A stretch of DNA of 64,000 nt, from assembly GCA_018434945.1 (NCBI GenBank), contig JAHDOI010000029.1, forward strand, positions 1 through 64,000, written 5' to 3'. Shown here in pieces: positions 1 to 8,614 of this stretch. Position 1 is the stretch's first letter; each line of letters begins with the position of its first letter. The notes under the pieces are model-generated. The model saw only the letters and a program-made list of their open reading frames with translations, was not told the DNA's origin and made no database searches. Source of the stretch: Selenomonadales bacterium (GTDB taxonomy: Bacteria > Bacillota > Negativicutes > Sporomusales > UBA7701). Position numbers and translations under genes: made by a program.

Positions 1-10
1 ATAAAAAAGC

Positions 11-130
11 CAGCCCCTTTAGGGGCTGACTGAGAACGCTATGCGGTTGGCAAACTTTCAGTGAGTCTTGAGACTCAGCTAGTATAATGCCCTTTCAGGG
101 CTAACCCAAGCCACCCGTTTAACGGGTGGC
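11..130. repeat. Cluster of four hairpins, possible IS200/IS605-type end or structured RNA remnant
   Basis: Four inverted repeats lie within 120 bases: 11-17/22-28 (7 bp, loop TTTA), 62-68/71-77 (7 bp), 89-93/97-101 (5 bp, loop TTC) and 110-119/121-130 (GCCACCCGTT against AACGGGTGGC). None is followed by a U-run, so simple terminators are unlikely. Serial subterminal hairpins occur at ends of IS200/IS605 elements and in their TnpB guide RNAs, and a TCAA lies shortly after, at about 146. No transposase gene is visible in the window, so this is a possible remnant or the edge of an element lying to the left. The rest of 1-369 shows no gene. Confidence 0.4.
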
Positions 131-281
131 TCCGTGACTCTGATCAAATTTTTATGGTGTCATAAGTGAATTTTGTTCCCCGGCGGCTTTCGAGACTGAA
201 GTAGCAAGGAAGATGCCGAGCCGGGCATGCGGCAATTAATTGTCGAGCATTCGATGTAGTGTCAAATACGCTTTAAGATGG

Positions 282-310
282 TTGAATAATGTAATAAATT
301 GTCGTACAAT
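282..310 (+). promoter_or_regulatory. Sigma-70-type promoter of the chemoreceptor gene
   Basis: TTGAAT at 282-287 and TACAAT at 305-310 are separated by 17 bases and lie about 60 bases upstream of the chemoreceptor start. Confidence 0.55.
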
Positions 311-369
311 GAGCTGAAAGGCCGGCCACTGAAAGCGGCAAATTATATCGCAAGAAGCTCCGGGAGGTA

Positions 370-2361
370 ATGAAGTTGGGAATGTCATTAGGAATCAAGC
401 AGAAACTATCGGGTTACATCATTGTGTTGGTCGCTGTCGCCGTGCTGGCTACTGCGGTGGCGGCAATATACTTCTTCAACGGTAATATGGAGAGGACGCA
501 CGAAGTTACCGCGGTGCAGGGTATGGAAGGCCTGGCGTCGTTGCTTGAAGATTACAAGGAACAGGCGGCGGCCAACGCGGCGATTATGGCCGGTTATCCC
601 GGCCTCGCCCAAGCCGTGGAGGCGAGGGACGCCGCCGCCGTCGTGAGGCTTTTGGCGCCGATCGCCAAGAACGCTGGGGTAGATTCGGTGACGGTCAGCG
701 ACAGCAAAGGCGTAGTTGTCGGCCGCACGCACGATCCCAAGACCGGCGACAGCGTCGCCAATCAGGCTAATGTCCAGAAGGCGCTTCAGGGAAGTATCCT
801 ATCTACAGTAGAGCAGGGCACAGTTGTTAGGCTGTCCGTCCGCGCCGGGGCGCCGGTGAAGAACGCGGAGGGCAAAATCGTAGGCGTGGTAACACCTGGA
901 TATACGGTCAGCAACGACAAGATCGTCGACCAGGTAAAACTGCTCTTTGGGACTGATGCGACCCTTTTCCAGGGCGACGAGCGGGTATCGACGACGATTG
1001 TCAAGGACGGGAAACGCCAAGTCGGGACGAAGCTCAACGAGCAGATCGCCGCCAAGGTGCTCGGCGAGGGGAAAAAATACACCGGGAAGGCCGAAATCCT
1101 TGGCATGCAGTACATTACCGCCTATATGCCGCTTATGGGGCCCGATAACAAGCCGATCGGCGTAATTTTCGCCGGGGAGAATATCACCGCGATGGTGAAC
1201 GAGCGGAATAAGATGATGGGCATTATCGGCGTCATCGCTGTTATCGCCATGGCGCTGGGGGCGGTTTTCGCCTTTATGCTGGCCAGGGGCATCGCCGGTC
1301 CGATCCAGCGGCTGGTCGAGGGTGTGAACCAGGTGGCCGCCGGCGACCTGACCCGCCTGGTGTCGGTCGAATCCCGCGACGAGATCGGAAAATTGGCGGC
1401 CAGTTTCAACAAAATGGTGACCGATCTGCGGGCCCTTGTCACCCAGGTCAGCAGCCTGGCCGAAAATCTCGCGGCGTCGAGCCAGGAACTGACCGCCAGC
1501 GCGGAACAATCGGCTCAGGCCGCCGGACAGGTGGCCGAATCGATCACCGAGGTGGCGGGCGGCGCCGCAAAACAGCTGGAGGCGGTTACTGTCACCGCCG
1601 GGACGGTTGACCGGATGTCGGCGGGAGTTAGCCGGATGGCCGCCGATGTTCGTACGGCTGCCGACTTCGCCGGCGAGGCCGCCCATTCAGCCGGCGAGGG
1701 CGGGCAGGCGGTCGAGACGGCGGTCTCCCAGATGGCCCGGATCGAGGCGACGGTCAATGATTCGGCGGCGGTTGTAGCCAAGTTGGGCGAAAAGTCCAAA
1801 GAGATAGGCCAGATTATCGATACGATCACCGGCATCGCCGGCCAGACAAACCTCCTTGCCCTCAACGCCGCCATTGAGGCCGCCCGCGCGGGCGAGCAGG
1901 GGAGAGGCTTCGCGGTGGTGGCGGAGGAAGTGCGGAAGCTGGCCGAGCAGTCCCAGGAAGCCGCAGGCCAGATCGCCGCGCTGATCGGCGGAATACAGGC
2001 GGAAACCGCCCAGGCGGTGGCGGCGATGGAAAAGGGCACCAGAGAGGTCGGCGAGGGTGCGCAACTGGTATCTTCCGCCGGACAGGCGTTCCAAAGCATC
2101 ATCCGGCTTGTGGGGGAAGTCTCTTCCCGCTCGGGTGAAGTGGCGGCCGTAATCAACGGATTCGCCGGCGACGGCGAGCAGACGGTCAGGGCTGTCGGCG
2201 GGATCAAGGCCATCAGCCAGGAGGCGATGGTCCAGGCGGAGACGGTATCGGCCGCCACCGAAGAACAGTCGGCGTCGCTGGAGCAAATTGCCTCATCGAG
2301 CCGGGAGCTCGCCACAATGGCGGGCGATCTGCAGGCGGCTGTCGGCAGATTCAAAATATAA
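370..2361 (+). CDS. Methyl-accepting chemotaxis protein with extracellular Cache domain
   Basis: Transmembrane chemoreceptor passing an extracellular ligand signal to CheA/CheW. Two membrane segments (about residues 13-36 and 282-308) bracket a roughly 240-residue Cache-like sensor. A HAMP domain follows (about 305-360), then the cytoplasmic signalling region with the conserved hairpin tip around [19 protein letters not shown]. Length (663 aa) is normal for the family. The ATG at 370 is only two bases from GGAGG at 363-367; an in-frame TTG at 376 has better spacing (8) and could be the true start. It has its own promoter and is closed by a strong terminator, so it is probably monocistronic. 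The ligand cannot be told. Confidence 0.93.
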   Translation: MKLGMSLGIKQKLSGYIIVLVAVAVLATAVAAIYFFNGNMERTHEVTAVQGMEGLASLLEDYKEQAAANAAIMAGYPGLAQAVEARDAAAVVRLLAPIAKNAGVDSVTVSDSKGVVVGRTHDPKTGDSVANQANVQKALQGSILSTVEQGTVVRLSVRAGAPVKNAEGKIVGVVTPGYTVSNDKIVDQVKLLFGTDATLFQGDERVSTTIVKDGKRQVGTKLNEQIAAKVLGEGKKYTGKAEILGMQYITAYMPLMGPDNKPIGVIFAGENITAMVNERNKMMGIIGVIAVIAMALGAVFAFMLARGIAGPIQRLVEGVNQVAAGDLTRLVSVESRDEIGKLAASFNKMVTDLRALVTQVSSLAENLAASSQELTASAEQSAQAAGQVAESITEVAGGAAKQLEAVTVTAGTVDRMSAGVSRMAADVRTAADFAGEAAHSAGEGGQAVETAVSQMARIEATVNDSAAVVAKLGEKSKEIGQIIDTITGIAGQTNLLALNAAIEAARAGEQGRGFAVVAEEVRKLAEQSQEAAGQIAALIGGIQAETAQAVAAMEKGTREVGEGAQLVSSAGQAFQSIIRLVGEVSSRSGEVAAVINGFAGDGEQTVRAVGGIKAISQEAMVQAETVSAATEEQSASLEQIASSSRELATMAGDLQAAVGRFKI

Positions 2362-2377
2362 GCATACGGCTGATAAC

Positions 2378-2405
2378 AAAACCCGGGGGAGATTCCCCGG
2401 GTTTT
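2378..2405. terminator. Bidirectional terminator
   Basis: AAAACCCGGGG pairs perfectly over 11 bp with CCCCGGGTTTT. It lies between the convergent chemoreceptor and EVE genes, with A and T runs serving both strands. Confidence 0.85.
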
Positions 2406-2414
2406 CCGCGTTCG

Positions 2415-2828
2415 TCAGGTTTTACCCTGCGCCATGCCAATGATCCGCTGCCATAGTTCCGGCGGCACGGGCATCACCGACAGGCGGGGTATCCGCGCCA
2501 ACTCCCAGTCCGCGAATACCTGGTCGCTCTTGATCTCCCGCAGCGTAACCGGGCGCTGGAGGCGGTAGCGCGGTGCCACGTCAACGACAACGAAGCGCCC
2601 GTCGTCGCCTGCCGGGTCTGGGTAAGCGGGCGTAACCACCTCGGCAACGCCAACGATGGCCTTCTCTTTGCCGGTGTGATAGATAAAGACGAAGTCACCG
2701 ACCGCCATACGCCTCATATGGGCAAGAGCGCGGAAATTGCGCACCCCGTTCCAGCGGTCGCGCCCCAGGCGGACAAGATCGTCGTAACCGAATTCCTCAG
2801 GTTCGGTTTTCAATAACCAGAACGCCAC
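2415..2828 (-). CDS. EVE domain-containing protein
   Basis: A 137-residue protein beginning with the pattern FWLLKTEPEEFGYDDL and containing WNGVRNFRA, both typical of the EVE fold (PUA-like, related to YTH domains, thought to bind modified bases). The chosen start is GTG at 2828, eight bases from GGAGG at 2837-2841; the upstream in-frame ATG at 2972 would add 48 residues foreign to the family. It converges on the chemoreceptor gene with a shared terminator. EVE proteins are small soluble proteins whose cellular role is poorly defined; some occur with restriction systems, but none is seen here. Confidence 0.85.
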   Translation of the reverse strand: MAFWLLKTEPEEFGYDDLVRLGRDRWNGVRNFRALAHMRRMAVGDFVFIYHTGKEKAIVGVAEVVTPAYPDPAGDDGRFVVVDVAPRYRLQRPVTLREIKSDQVFADWELARIPRLSVMPVPPELWQRIIGMAQGKT

Positions 2829-3030
2829 CGGCACCACCTCCGCATTATTCTCTGTTAGTATTCCCCGCGCTGCGGCCGTCAACCTGCAGTATTCCCGGGG
2901 TCTTTTCATGAACCGATAGCTTATCAGGTCATAAGATTCCTCTATGAGTTTGTGATAAAAACCACATATCAAGTCGGAGGGCAGTCTGCTACAATTGAAG
3001 TGAAATAATCAGCACGGGAGGACTGCGCCT

Positions 3031-3975
3031 ATGGGTGACACATTAAGCTGGCTGATCGCCGGTCCCTTCATGTATCTGGCTGTCATCGTCTTTGTCGCCG
3101 CGACTCTGAAGAAAGTAATCACCATTGCTTCGATGCCCCGTCACCTGAGGTGGGATCTTTATCCGATCGCCCACGAAGGGCCGGCGGGCTCGGTTTTCCA
3201 AAAGGTCGAGTTCTGGAAGCAGCCCCGTCACGTCAGCCTTGCCCACGAACTGGCCGAAATGGCTGAAGAAATTTTTCTCCTCAAGCGGACTTTTCTTCAT
3301 AACCGCAGGATGTGGAACTTCTCCTATCCCATGCACGCCGGTTTCTATCTCGTCATCGGCTGGATAGGCCTCGTGAAATTCGGCGCCATCATGGAGCTGA
3401 TAACAGGACTGAAAATTTCCGGCGCCTCGACGGCCTTCTGGGCCCAGGCGTTGAACCTCGCGACGGTCGTAGCCGGAGCCGTCGGTCTAGCCATCGGTCT
3501 CTACGGCTGCCTGGGGCTGCTGTGGATGCGCTATACAGACGAAGACCTCAAAGGCTATTCCTCGCCAGTTACTTTCCTCAACCTCTATCTGCTTATCGCC
3601 TTGTTTGGCGTTGGGCTGGCAGCCTGGCTGATCGAAGACCCCTCTTTCGTCCTCGCCAGGGGATACGCCGTGTCGCTCTACACCTTCAAGCCGATCGCCC
3701 TGCCGCCCATGATGACGCTGGAAGTGCTGCTGTTCGGCATCTTCCTCATCTACCTGCCCTTCAGCCGCATGCTGCATTTCGCCGCCAAATATTTCTTCTA
3801 CCACAACATTATGTGGGACGATGAGCCTGTCGTCGCCGGCGGCGGCCTCGACAAAACGATCGGCGGCTATCTTCATTACAAGGCGCAATGGTCGGCTCCT
3901 CACCTGAAATCCGGCGACTCCTGGCTGGAGCAGGCGACGACCAACCCAGCCAAGCCGAAGGAGGAGGGGAAGTAG
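3031..3975 (+). CDS. DsrM-like membrane cytochrome b subunit (NarI/DsrM family)
   Basis: Integral membrane protein of 314 aa with about five hydrophobic segments (near residues 6-28, 100-125, 140-168, 184-205, 231-255) and several membrane histidines. This fits the haem b subunit that exchanges electrons between menaquinone and a cytoplasmic Fe-S partner. GGGAGGA precedes the ATG. It lies 3 bases upstream of an HdrD/DsrK-like gene, the arrangement of DsrMK and related Hme/Tmc modules. Annotation as respiratory nitrate reductase gamma is a common alternative, but no NarGH is present. Physiological donor and acceptor are unknown. Confidence 0.8.
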   Translation: MGDTLSWLIAGPFMYLAVIVFVAATLKKVITIASMPRHLRWDLYPIAHEGPAGSVFQKVEFWKQPRHVSLAHELAEMAEEIFLLKRTFLHNRRMWNFSYPMHAGFYLVIGWIGLVKFGAIMELITGLKISGASTAFWAQALNLATVVAGAVGLAIGLYGCLGLLWMRYTDEDLKGYSSPVTFLNLYLLIALFGVGLAAWLIEDPSFVLARGYAVSLYTFKPIALPPMMTLEVLLFGIFLIYLPFSRMLHFAAKYFFYHNIMWDDEPVVAGGGLDKTIGGYLHYKAQWSAPHLKSGDSWLEQATTNPAKPKEEGK

Positions 3976-3978
3976 AAT

Positions 3979-5583
3979 ATGAAACATAAAGTCAGTCACA
4001 AAGATATCGCCAAACCGGCTGAAGTGCTGTGTCCGCTGGCCGTAACCGACCTCGACCCGGTTCCCGGCCACGAGGAGAAACCCTTTAAGCCGGCAAAAGC
4101 CGATTGGAAGGAAAAATACGACCTCTCCCTTGACGGCTTCTCGGCTCTCGCTCTTACCCCGCCGGCCACCAAAGAGGCGGAGGAAGAACTTGTCAACAAA
4201 TTTCTCCGCGGCCTGGAAAAACTGTTTTCACAGGAAAGCAACTGGACGTTCATGCAGCCGACCTCGCTCAGCACTGACTACTGCGTACGCTGCAATACCT
4301 GCAACGATGCCTGCCCGGTGTATGTGGAGAGCGGCCGCCAGGATATCTATCGCCCCAACTACCGCTCCGAGCTGTTGCGCAAGATATACCAGCGTTATTT
4401 CACGCCCGAAGGGCGGCTGCTGGGCAGTTTCGTCGGCGCCGACGTCGAACTTAACTGGCGGACGATTTACCGTCTGGCCGAACTTACTTACCGCTGCACC
4501 ATCTGCCGGCGCTGTGCCGCCACCTGCCCGGTGGGGGTCGACAATGGTCTGATGAACCGCGAACTGCGGAAGATTTTCAGCCAGGAGCTCGGGATCGCCG
4601 CAGAGGGCGTGCATAAGGGCGGCACGATGCGCCACCTGCAGACCGGGTCCACGACCGGCATGACGCCGGCGGCGTTCCTCGACACAATCGAGTTCATTGA
4701 GGACGACATCGAGGAGAGAATCGGCCGCAGGATTAAAATTCCCATCGACAAGAAAGGCGCCGATGTCCTCCTCATCCATAATGCCGGGGAATACGTTTCC
4801 TGGCCGGAAAACCCGGCCGCTTTCGCTATCCTGCTCGACGCCGCCGGCATCGACTGGACGCTGTCGAGCGAATCGATGGGTTACGAAGGGGTCAACTACG
4901 GCACATGGTACGACGACTTCCAGTTCGCCCGCGTGGCCGTTGCCCAGGTTCAGGCCGCGAAAAAACTGGGAGTGCGCCGGATTGTCGTCGGCGAGTGCGG
5001 CCATGCCACCAAGGCGCTCGTCGAGATCGCCGACCGGGTGTGCGTGGGCGAGCTGGCCATCCCCCGCGAGGGCTGCCTGCCGCTATTGGAGCAAATCGTC
5101 ACCAGCGGGGCGATCAAGTTCGACCCCGCCAAGAACAACTTCCCGGTTACCCTCCACGACCCGTGCAACATGGTGCGCCTGATGGGCATCGTTTCGCCGC
5201 AGCGCAACGTCCTCAAGGCCATTACTCCCCCCGGCTGCTTCCGCGAGATGCCCAATGCCGGCATCATGAACTACTGCTGTGGCGGCGGCAGCGGCTTCGC
5301 GGTGATGAACTCCATGAACTTCCCGGAATGGCGGGACAGTGTGGCATCGCGCATGAAGGCCAAGCAGGTGCTCGAGGCGTTCAAGGACTGTCTCGATCCC
5401 TCCATCCCCAAATATTACTGCGCTCCCTGCTCCAACTGCAAGGGTGCGGCCCGCGACGCCCTCATGGAGTATTACGGCTTCCGCGACAAGTACAACATCA
5501 TCTACGGCGGCCTGGTCGAACTGATGGTGAACGCGATGGTGGATATCGAGAAGCCGTTCATATCCTGGGAAGACGAATTCTAA
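3979..5583 (+). CDS. DsrK/HdrD-like iron-sulfur protein
   Basis: Cytoplasmic Fe-S protein (534 aa) predicted to work with the DsrM-like subunit in thiol/disulfide-type electron transfer. Two ferredoxin-type motifs are visible, CVRCNTCNDACPVY (about residue 100) and CTICRRCAATCPVG (about 173). A cysteine-rich CCG region follows: GECGHATK, HDPCN, YCCGGGSG and CAPCSNCKGA, the pattern that binds the noncubane cluster in HdrB/D. Length fits DsrK. It starts 3 bases after dsrM with GAGGAGGGGAA as ribosome site and ends at a terminator, so it is a two-gene operon. No dissimilatory sulfite reductase genes (dsrAB) or dsrC are in the window. Confidence 0.85.
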   Translation: MKHKVSHKDIAKPAEVLCPLAVTDLDPVPGHEEKPFKPAKADWKEKYDLSLDGFSALALTPPATKEAEEELVNKFLRGLEKLFSQESNWTFMQPTSLSTDYCVRCNTCNDACPVYVESGRQDIYRPNYRSELLRKIYQRYFTPEGRLLGSFVGADVELNWRTIYRLAELTYRCTICRRCAATCPVGVDNGLMNRELRKIFSQELGIAAEGVHKGGTMRHLQTGSTTGMTPAAFLDTIEFIEDDIEERIGRRIKIPIDKKGADVLLIHNAGEYVSWPENPAAFAILLDAAGIDWTLSSESMGYEGVNYGTWYDDFQFARVAVAQVQAAKKLGVRRIVVGECGHATKALVEIADRVCVGELAIPREGCLPLLEQIVTSGAIKFDPAKNNFPVTLHDPCNMVRLMGIVSPQRNVLKAITPPGCFREMPNAGIMNYCCGGGSGFAVMNSMNFPEWRDSVASRMKAKQVLEAFKDCLDPSIPKYYCAPCSNCKGAARDALMEYYGFRDKYNIIYGGLVELMVNAMVDIEKPFISWEDEF

Positions 5584-5592
5584 CCACGTATA

Positions 5593-5617
5593 AAACCCCG
5601 CCTTGCGGGGTTTCTTC
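5593..5617 (+). terminator. Rho-independent terminator of the dsrMK-like operon
   Basis: AAACCCCGC pairs with GCGGGGTTT across a CTT loop and is followed by a pyrimidine run. Confidence 0.8.
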
Positions 5618-5628
5618 TTTAGACGATA

Positions 5629-5657
5629 TTGCACGCGGCCGGGGCAACCTATATAAT
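5629..5657 (+). promoter_or_regulatory. Consensus sigma-70-type promoter of the yitT-like gene
   Basis: TTGCAC at 5629-5634 and TATAAT at 5652-5657 with a 17-base spacer. Confidence 0.75.
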
Positions 5658-5705
5658 GAAAATCGGTTGGGGGGCCAGCCGAAAAGACGTTCTGGAGGAA
5701 GCAGG

Positions 5706-6602
5706 ATGCAGTTAACGGCAAAGGAAGAGTGGCGCCGCGAGGCGGTGCGGTACATGATTACCGGCATCGGCGGACTCATCTGCGGTGTCGCCATCAACGC
5801 ATTCTTCGTGCCGCATTTCATGCTGAGCGGGGGCATCGCCGGTATCGCCATGATCCTCCATTATCTCGCCGACTGGCCGATCGGCCTGATGATAGCGGTT
5901 TTCAACATCCCCCTTTTCTACGCCGCGTACCGGTTCATGGACAAGGCCTATTTCCTTTGCGCCCTGTACGGTCTCGTAATATTCACCGTCGCCATCGACG
6001 CCACCAGTTTCCTCACCGTCAGGCCGGCGGTAGACGATACGCTGCTGGCAGCCATTTTCGGCGGTCTCGTGTCAGGCGTCGGTTCCGGCATTGTCTTCCG
6101 CGTCAACGGCAGCCTGGGCGGCTCAGATATCATCGTCGTGCTGGTGAAGAAGTTTTTTGCCTTTAACGCCGGTCATGTCATGCTTGCCATCAACGCCGTC
6201 CTGATGACGGTCGCCGCTTTCCTGTTCGGCGCCAAGCCCGCGATGTTCACGCTTGTGTCCATGTATGTCGGGGCTATGACGATCGACAAAGTAATCGCCG
6301 GTTTCAATACAAAAAAGACCGTTTTGATTATTTCCGAGCGCAGCGATGAGATCGCCGAGGCGATAATGAACGAAGTCGGCCGGGGAGTAACGTTCATCAA
6401 GGGACAGGGGGCGTTCACCCGCGAGGACAAGAAGGTGGTGTTCGTGGTCGTTTCTCTCACCCAGATGGCCAAGATCAAGCCGATAGTCGACGCCATAGAC
6501 TCGCACGCCCTGATGATTGTGCAGGATGCCGTGGAAGTTCTCGGGCACGGGTTCAGCCTGCCGAAATATCGAAGCAGCAGCGAAGTAGACAACATAGATT
6601 AG
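5706..6602 (+). CDS. YitT family membrane protein (DUF161 plus DUF2179)
   Basis: A 298-residue protein with about five or six N-terminal membrane segments (DUF161) and a C-terminal soluble domain from about residue 205 with the DUF2179 pattern (VGRGVTFIKGQGAFT, VVVSLTQMAKIKPIV). ATG at 5706 is six bases from GGAGG; the reading frame stays open far upstream but that part only overlaps the dsrK-like gene and is not coding. Own promoter and terminator make it monocistronic. YitT family proteins are widespread in Firmicutes and their function is not established. Confidence 0.88.
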   Translation: MQLTAKEEWRREAVRYMITGIGGLICGVAINAFFVPHFMLSGGIAGIAMILHYLADWPIGLMIAVFNIPLFYAAYRFMDKAYFLCALYGLVIFTVAIDATSFLTVRPAVDDTLLAAIFGGLVSGVGSGIVFRVNGSLGGSDIIVVLVKKFFAFNAGHVMLAINAVLMTVAAFLFGAKPAMFTLVSMYVGAMTIDKVIAGFNTKKTVLIISERSDEIAEAIMNEVGRGVTFIKGQGAFTREDKKVVFVVVSLTQMAKIKPIVDAIDSHALMIVQDAVEVLGHGFSLPKYRSSSEVDNID

Positions 6603-6630
6603 CGACCGCTTTTGACAAAGGCCGGAAAAG

Positions 6631-6660
6631 ACGGCGGGCAAATGCCCGCCGTTTTTGTTT
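6631..6660 (+). terminator. Rho-independent terminator
   Basis: ACGGCGGGC (6631-6639) pairs with GCCCGCCGT (6644-6652), followed by a T-rich run. Confidence 0.85.
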
Positions 6661-6736
6661 ACGCCCCCTCCGGCCGGATATATTACACCTGTCAGGGAAG
6701 AATAGGGGCAGTAATATTTCCCGAAGGTGGAATCCG

Positions 6737-8614
6737 GTGGAAGACAATTCGCTGTTTAAAATAGGCAGGCTGTTAAGGCGGCTGATCGTTTACCGGCCGC
6801 CGGCCGAACCCAGTCGCTTCGTGCTGGGGGAGGGGTTCGACGACGGGCGGGAAGAAGGCACAAAGAGCGAAGACGGTCTGAAGGCCGCTGTCGGTGAACT
6901 GGAGGCTCTTGCCCGATTCGGCCGAAGGCTGGAATTAGCCGTCAACAAGGCCAAAACGGCGCTCGAGGAAGGGGAGTGGGCGGAGAAAGGCGAGGTTCTC
7001 AAAGCGGAATGCGCGGCGCTGGAAAAGCAGTGGGCGGAACTTCGCCCCATTTTGCTGGCATACGACAATCGCTCCGAAAATCTGGCGGAGCGGGCGATCA
7101 GCACCAGCCTTGAGGAGAACCGGAGAATTATCGAAGTGCTGTACAGCCTGCCGGCGAATAAAGATGTCGTGATGCGCCATATCACGCTCGGCACCGAGCC
7201 GCCGTTGAAAGCGACCCTGTTTTTCATGGAAGGCCTGACCGACGGCAATATGATCACACTTGGCATACTGCAGCCGTTGATGCTGCTGGCCGGCGGCCGG
7301 CGCCAGGCGGGCGGCGAGGGACTGCTCAAGCAGATAAGCGAAGAACTGCTGCCCGGCAATCAGGTCAAGCAGGTCAGCAGCTTCCGCGAGGTCCAGTCCG
7401 GCGTCAACAGCGGCGATACGGTCATCTTCTTCGACGGGGCGTCGGAGGCGCTGCTGATCGAAACCAAGGGGTGGGAGCACCGCGGCGTCGGCCGGCCGAT
7501 GACCGAGCAAAGCATCCGCGGCTCGCAGGCGGCGTTCAGCGAGAACCTGCGGGTCAACACCGGGCTTGTGAGGTCGATGCTGCGGGCGACCGATCTTGTC
7601 ACCGAACTCATCCCGGTAGGGAGCCGCACCAGGATGAACTGCGCGGTGATGTACCTGGAGTCGGTCGCAAGCCCGAAGCTGGTCGCCGAAGTGAAGAGGC
7701 GTATCAGCAAGGTCGACAGCGACTACCTCAACGACTCTGGCCATCTCGAACAGTTCATCGAAGACCGCTTCGTCCTGCCGCTCCCGCAGTCCCTGTCTAC
7801 CGAGCGCCCCGACAGGGTAGCGTCCCATCTGGCCGAAGGCCGGGTGGCGGTCATCGTCGAGGGGTCGCCTTTCGCGCTTGTGATGCCGGCCCTCTTTTTC
7901 ACCTTCTTCCATTCGGGCGAGGACTTTAGCCTCCAGCCGGCAGCGGCGAATATGCTCCGCTTTCTGCGGATGTTCGGCACGCTCCTGTCGACCGTTCTCC
8001 CCGGCCTATACATCGCCCTGACCTACTTCCACCAGGAGGCGCTGCCTACCGAGCTGGCGATGGCGATCGCCGCGGCCCGCGAGGAAGTGCCCTTCCCGGC
8101 CTGGTTCGAGATTCTGATGATGGAAATATCTTTCGAGCTTATTCGCGAAGCCGGGATACGCATCCCCGGCATCCTCGGCACGACGATCGGCATCGTGGGG
8201 GCGATCATCCTCGGCCAGGCGGCGGTGGCGGCCCGCATCGTCAGCCCGATAATCGTCATCCTTGTGGCGATAACCGGCCTGGCGTCCTCGATCATCCCCG
8301 AATTCCGGATGGCCTTCTTCGCCCGCCTCAGCCGCTTCGGGCTGCTGCTGGCATCGGTGACCATGGGGCTGGTCGGCCTGGCGAGCGGTTTGCTGGCGAT
8401 GACGGTCGCCCTGTGCAGCATGAAGTCGTTCGGCGTGCCCTATATGGTGCCGATCGGGCCCAAAACGGTCGCAGGGCTCGATGTCGTCACCCGCGGCGCT
8501 GTCTGGCGGCGGGAGCGGCGCCCCGACGCCCTCAACCCTCTCGACCCGAGCAGGCAGGCGGACAAGAGCCGGCGGTGGGAGAAAGAGCCGCCGGTCGGGG
8601 AGGGGGAGAAATGA
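6737..8614 (+). CDS. Spore germination protein, GerA/GerKA family (A subunit)
   Basis: First gene of a gerA-type operon. The A subunit of a germinant receptor sits in the inner spore membrane and recognises nutrients together with B and C subunits. The GerA domain begins around residue 140 (pattern LEENRRIIEVLYSLPANKDVVMRHI) and ends in a block of about five membrane segments (residues 380-570). The 625-aa length exceeds the usual 480-540 because of an extra N-terminal stretch of about 130 charged residues, likely helical. Start is GTG at 6737 with GAAGGTGG six bases upstream. Its stop overlaps the next start (ATGA), suggesting translational coupling. Confidence 0.92.
   Translation: MEDNSLFKIGRLLRRLIVYRPPAEPSRFVLGEGFDDGREEGTKSEDGLKAAVGELEALARFGRRLELAVNKAKTALEEGEWAEKGEVLKAECAALEKQWAELRPILLAYDNRSENLAERAISTSLEENRRIIEVLYSLPANKDVVMRHITLGTEPPLKATLFFMEGLTDGNMITLGILQPLMLLAGGRRQAGGEGLLKQISEELLPGNQVKQVSSFREVQSGVNSGDTVIFFDGASEALLIETKGWEHRGVGRPMTEQSIRGSQAAFSENLRVNTGLVRSMLRATDLVTELIPVGSRTRMNCAVMYLESVASPKLVAEVKRRISKVDSDYLNDSGHLEQFIEDRFVLPLPQSLSTERPDRVASHLAEGRVAVIVEGSPFALVMPALFFTFFHSGEDFSLQPAAANMLRFLRMFGTLLSTVLPGLYIALTYFHQEALPTELAMAIAAAREEVPFPAWFEILMMEISFELIREAGIRIPGILGTTIGIVGAIILGQAAVAARIVSPIIVILVAITGLASSIIPEFRMAFFARLSRFGLLLASVTMGLVGLASGLLAMTVALCSMKSFGVPYMVPIGPKTVAGLDVVTRGAVWRRERRPDALNPLDPSRQADKSRRWEKEPPVGEGEK

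Noticed and set aside
4905-6602. A 565-codon open frame covering the 3' half of the dsrK-like gene and the yitT-like gene
   Set aside because: The first part is an alternative frame of the dsrK-like gene. A terminator, promoter and ribosome site lie before the real start at 5706.
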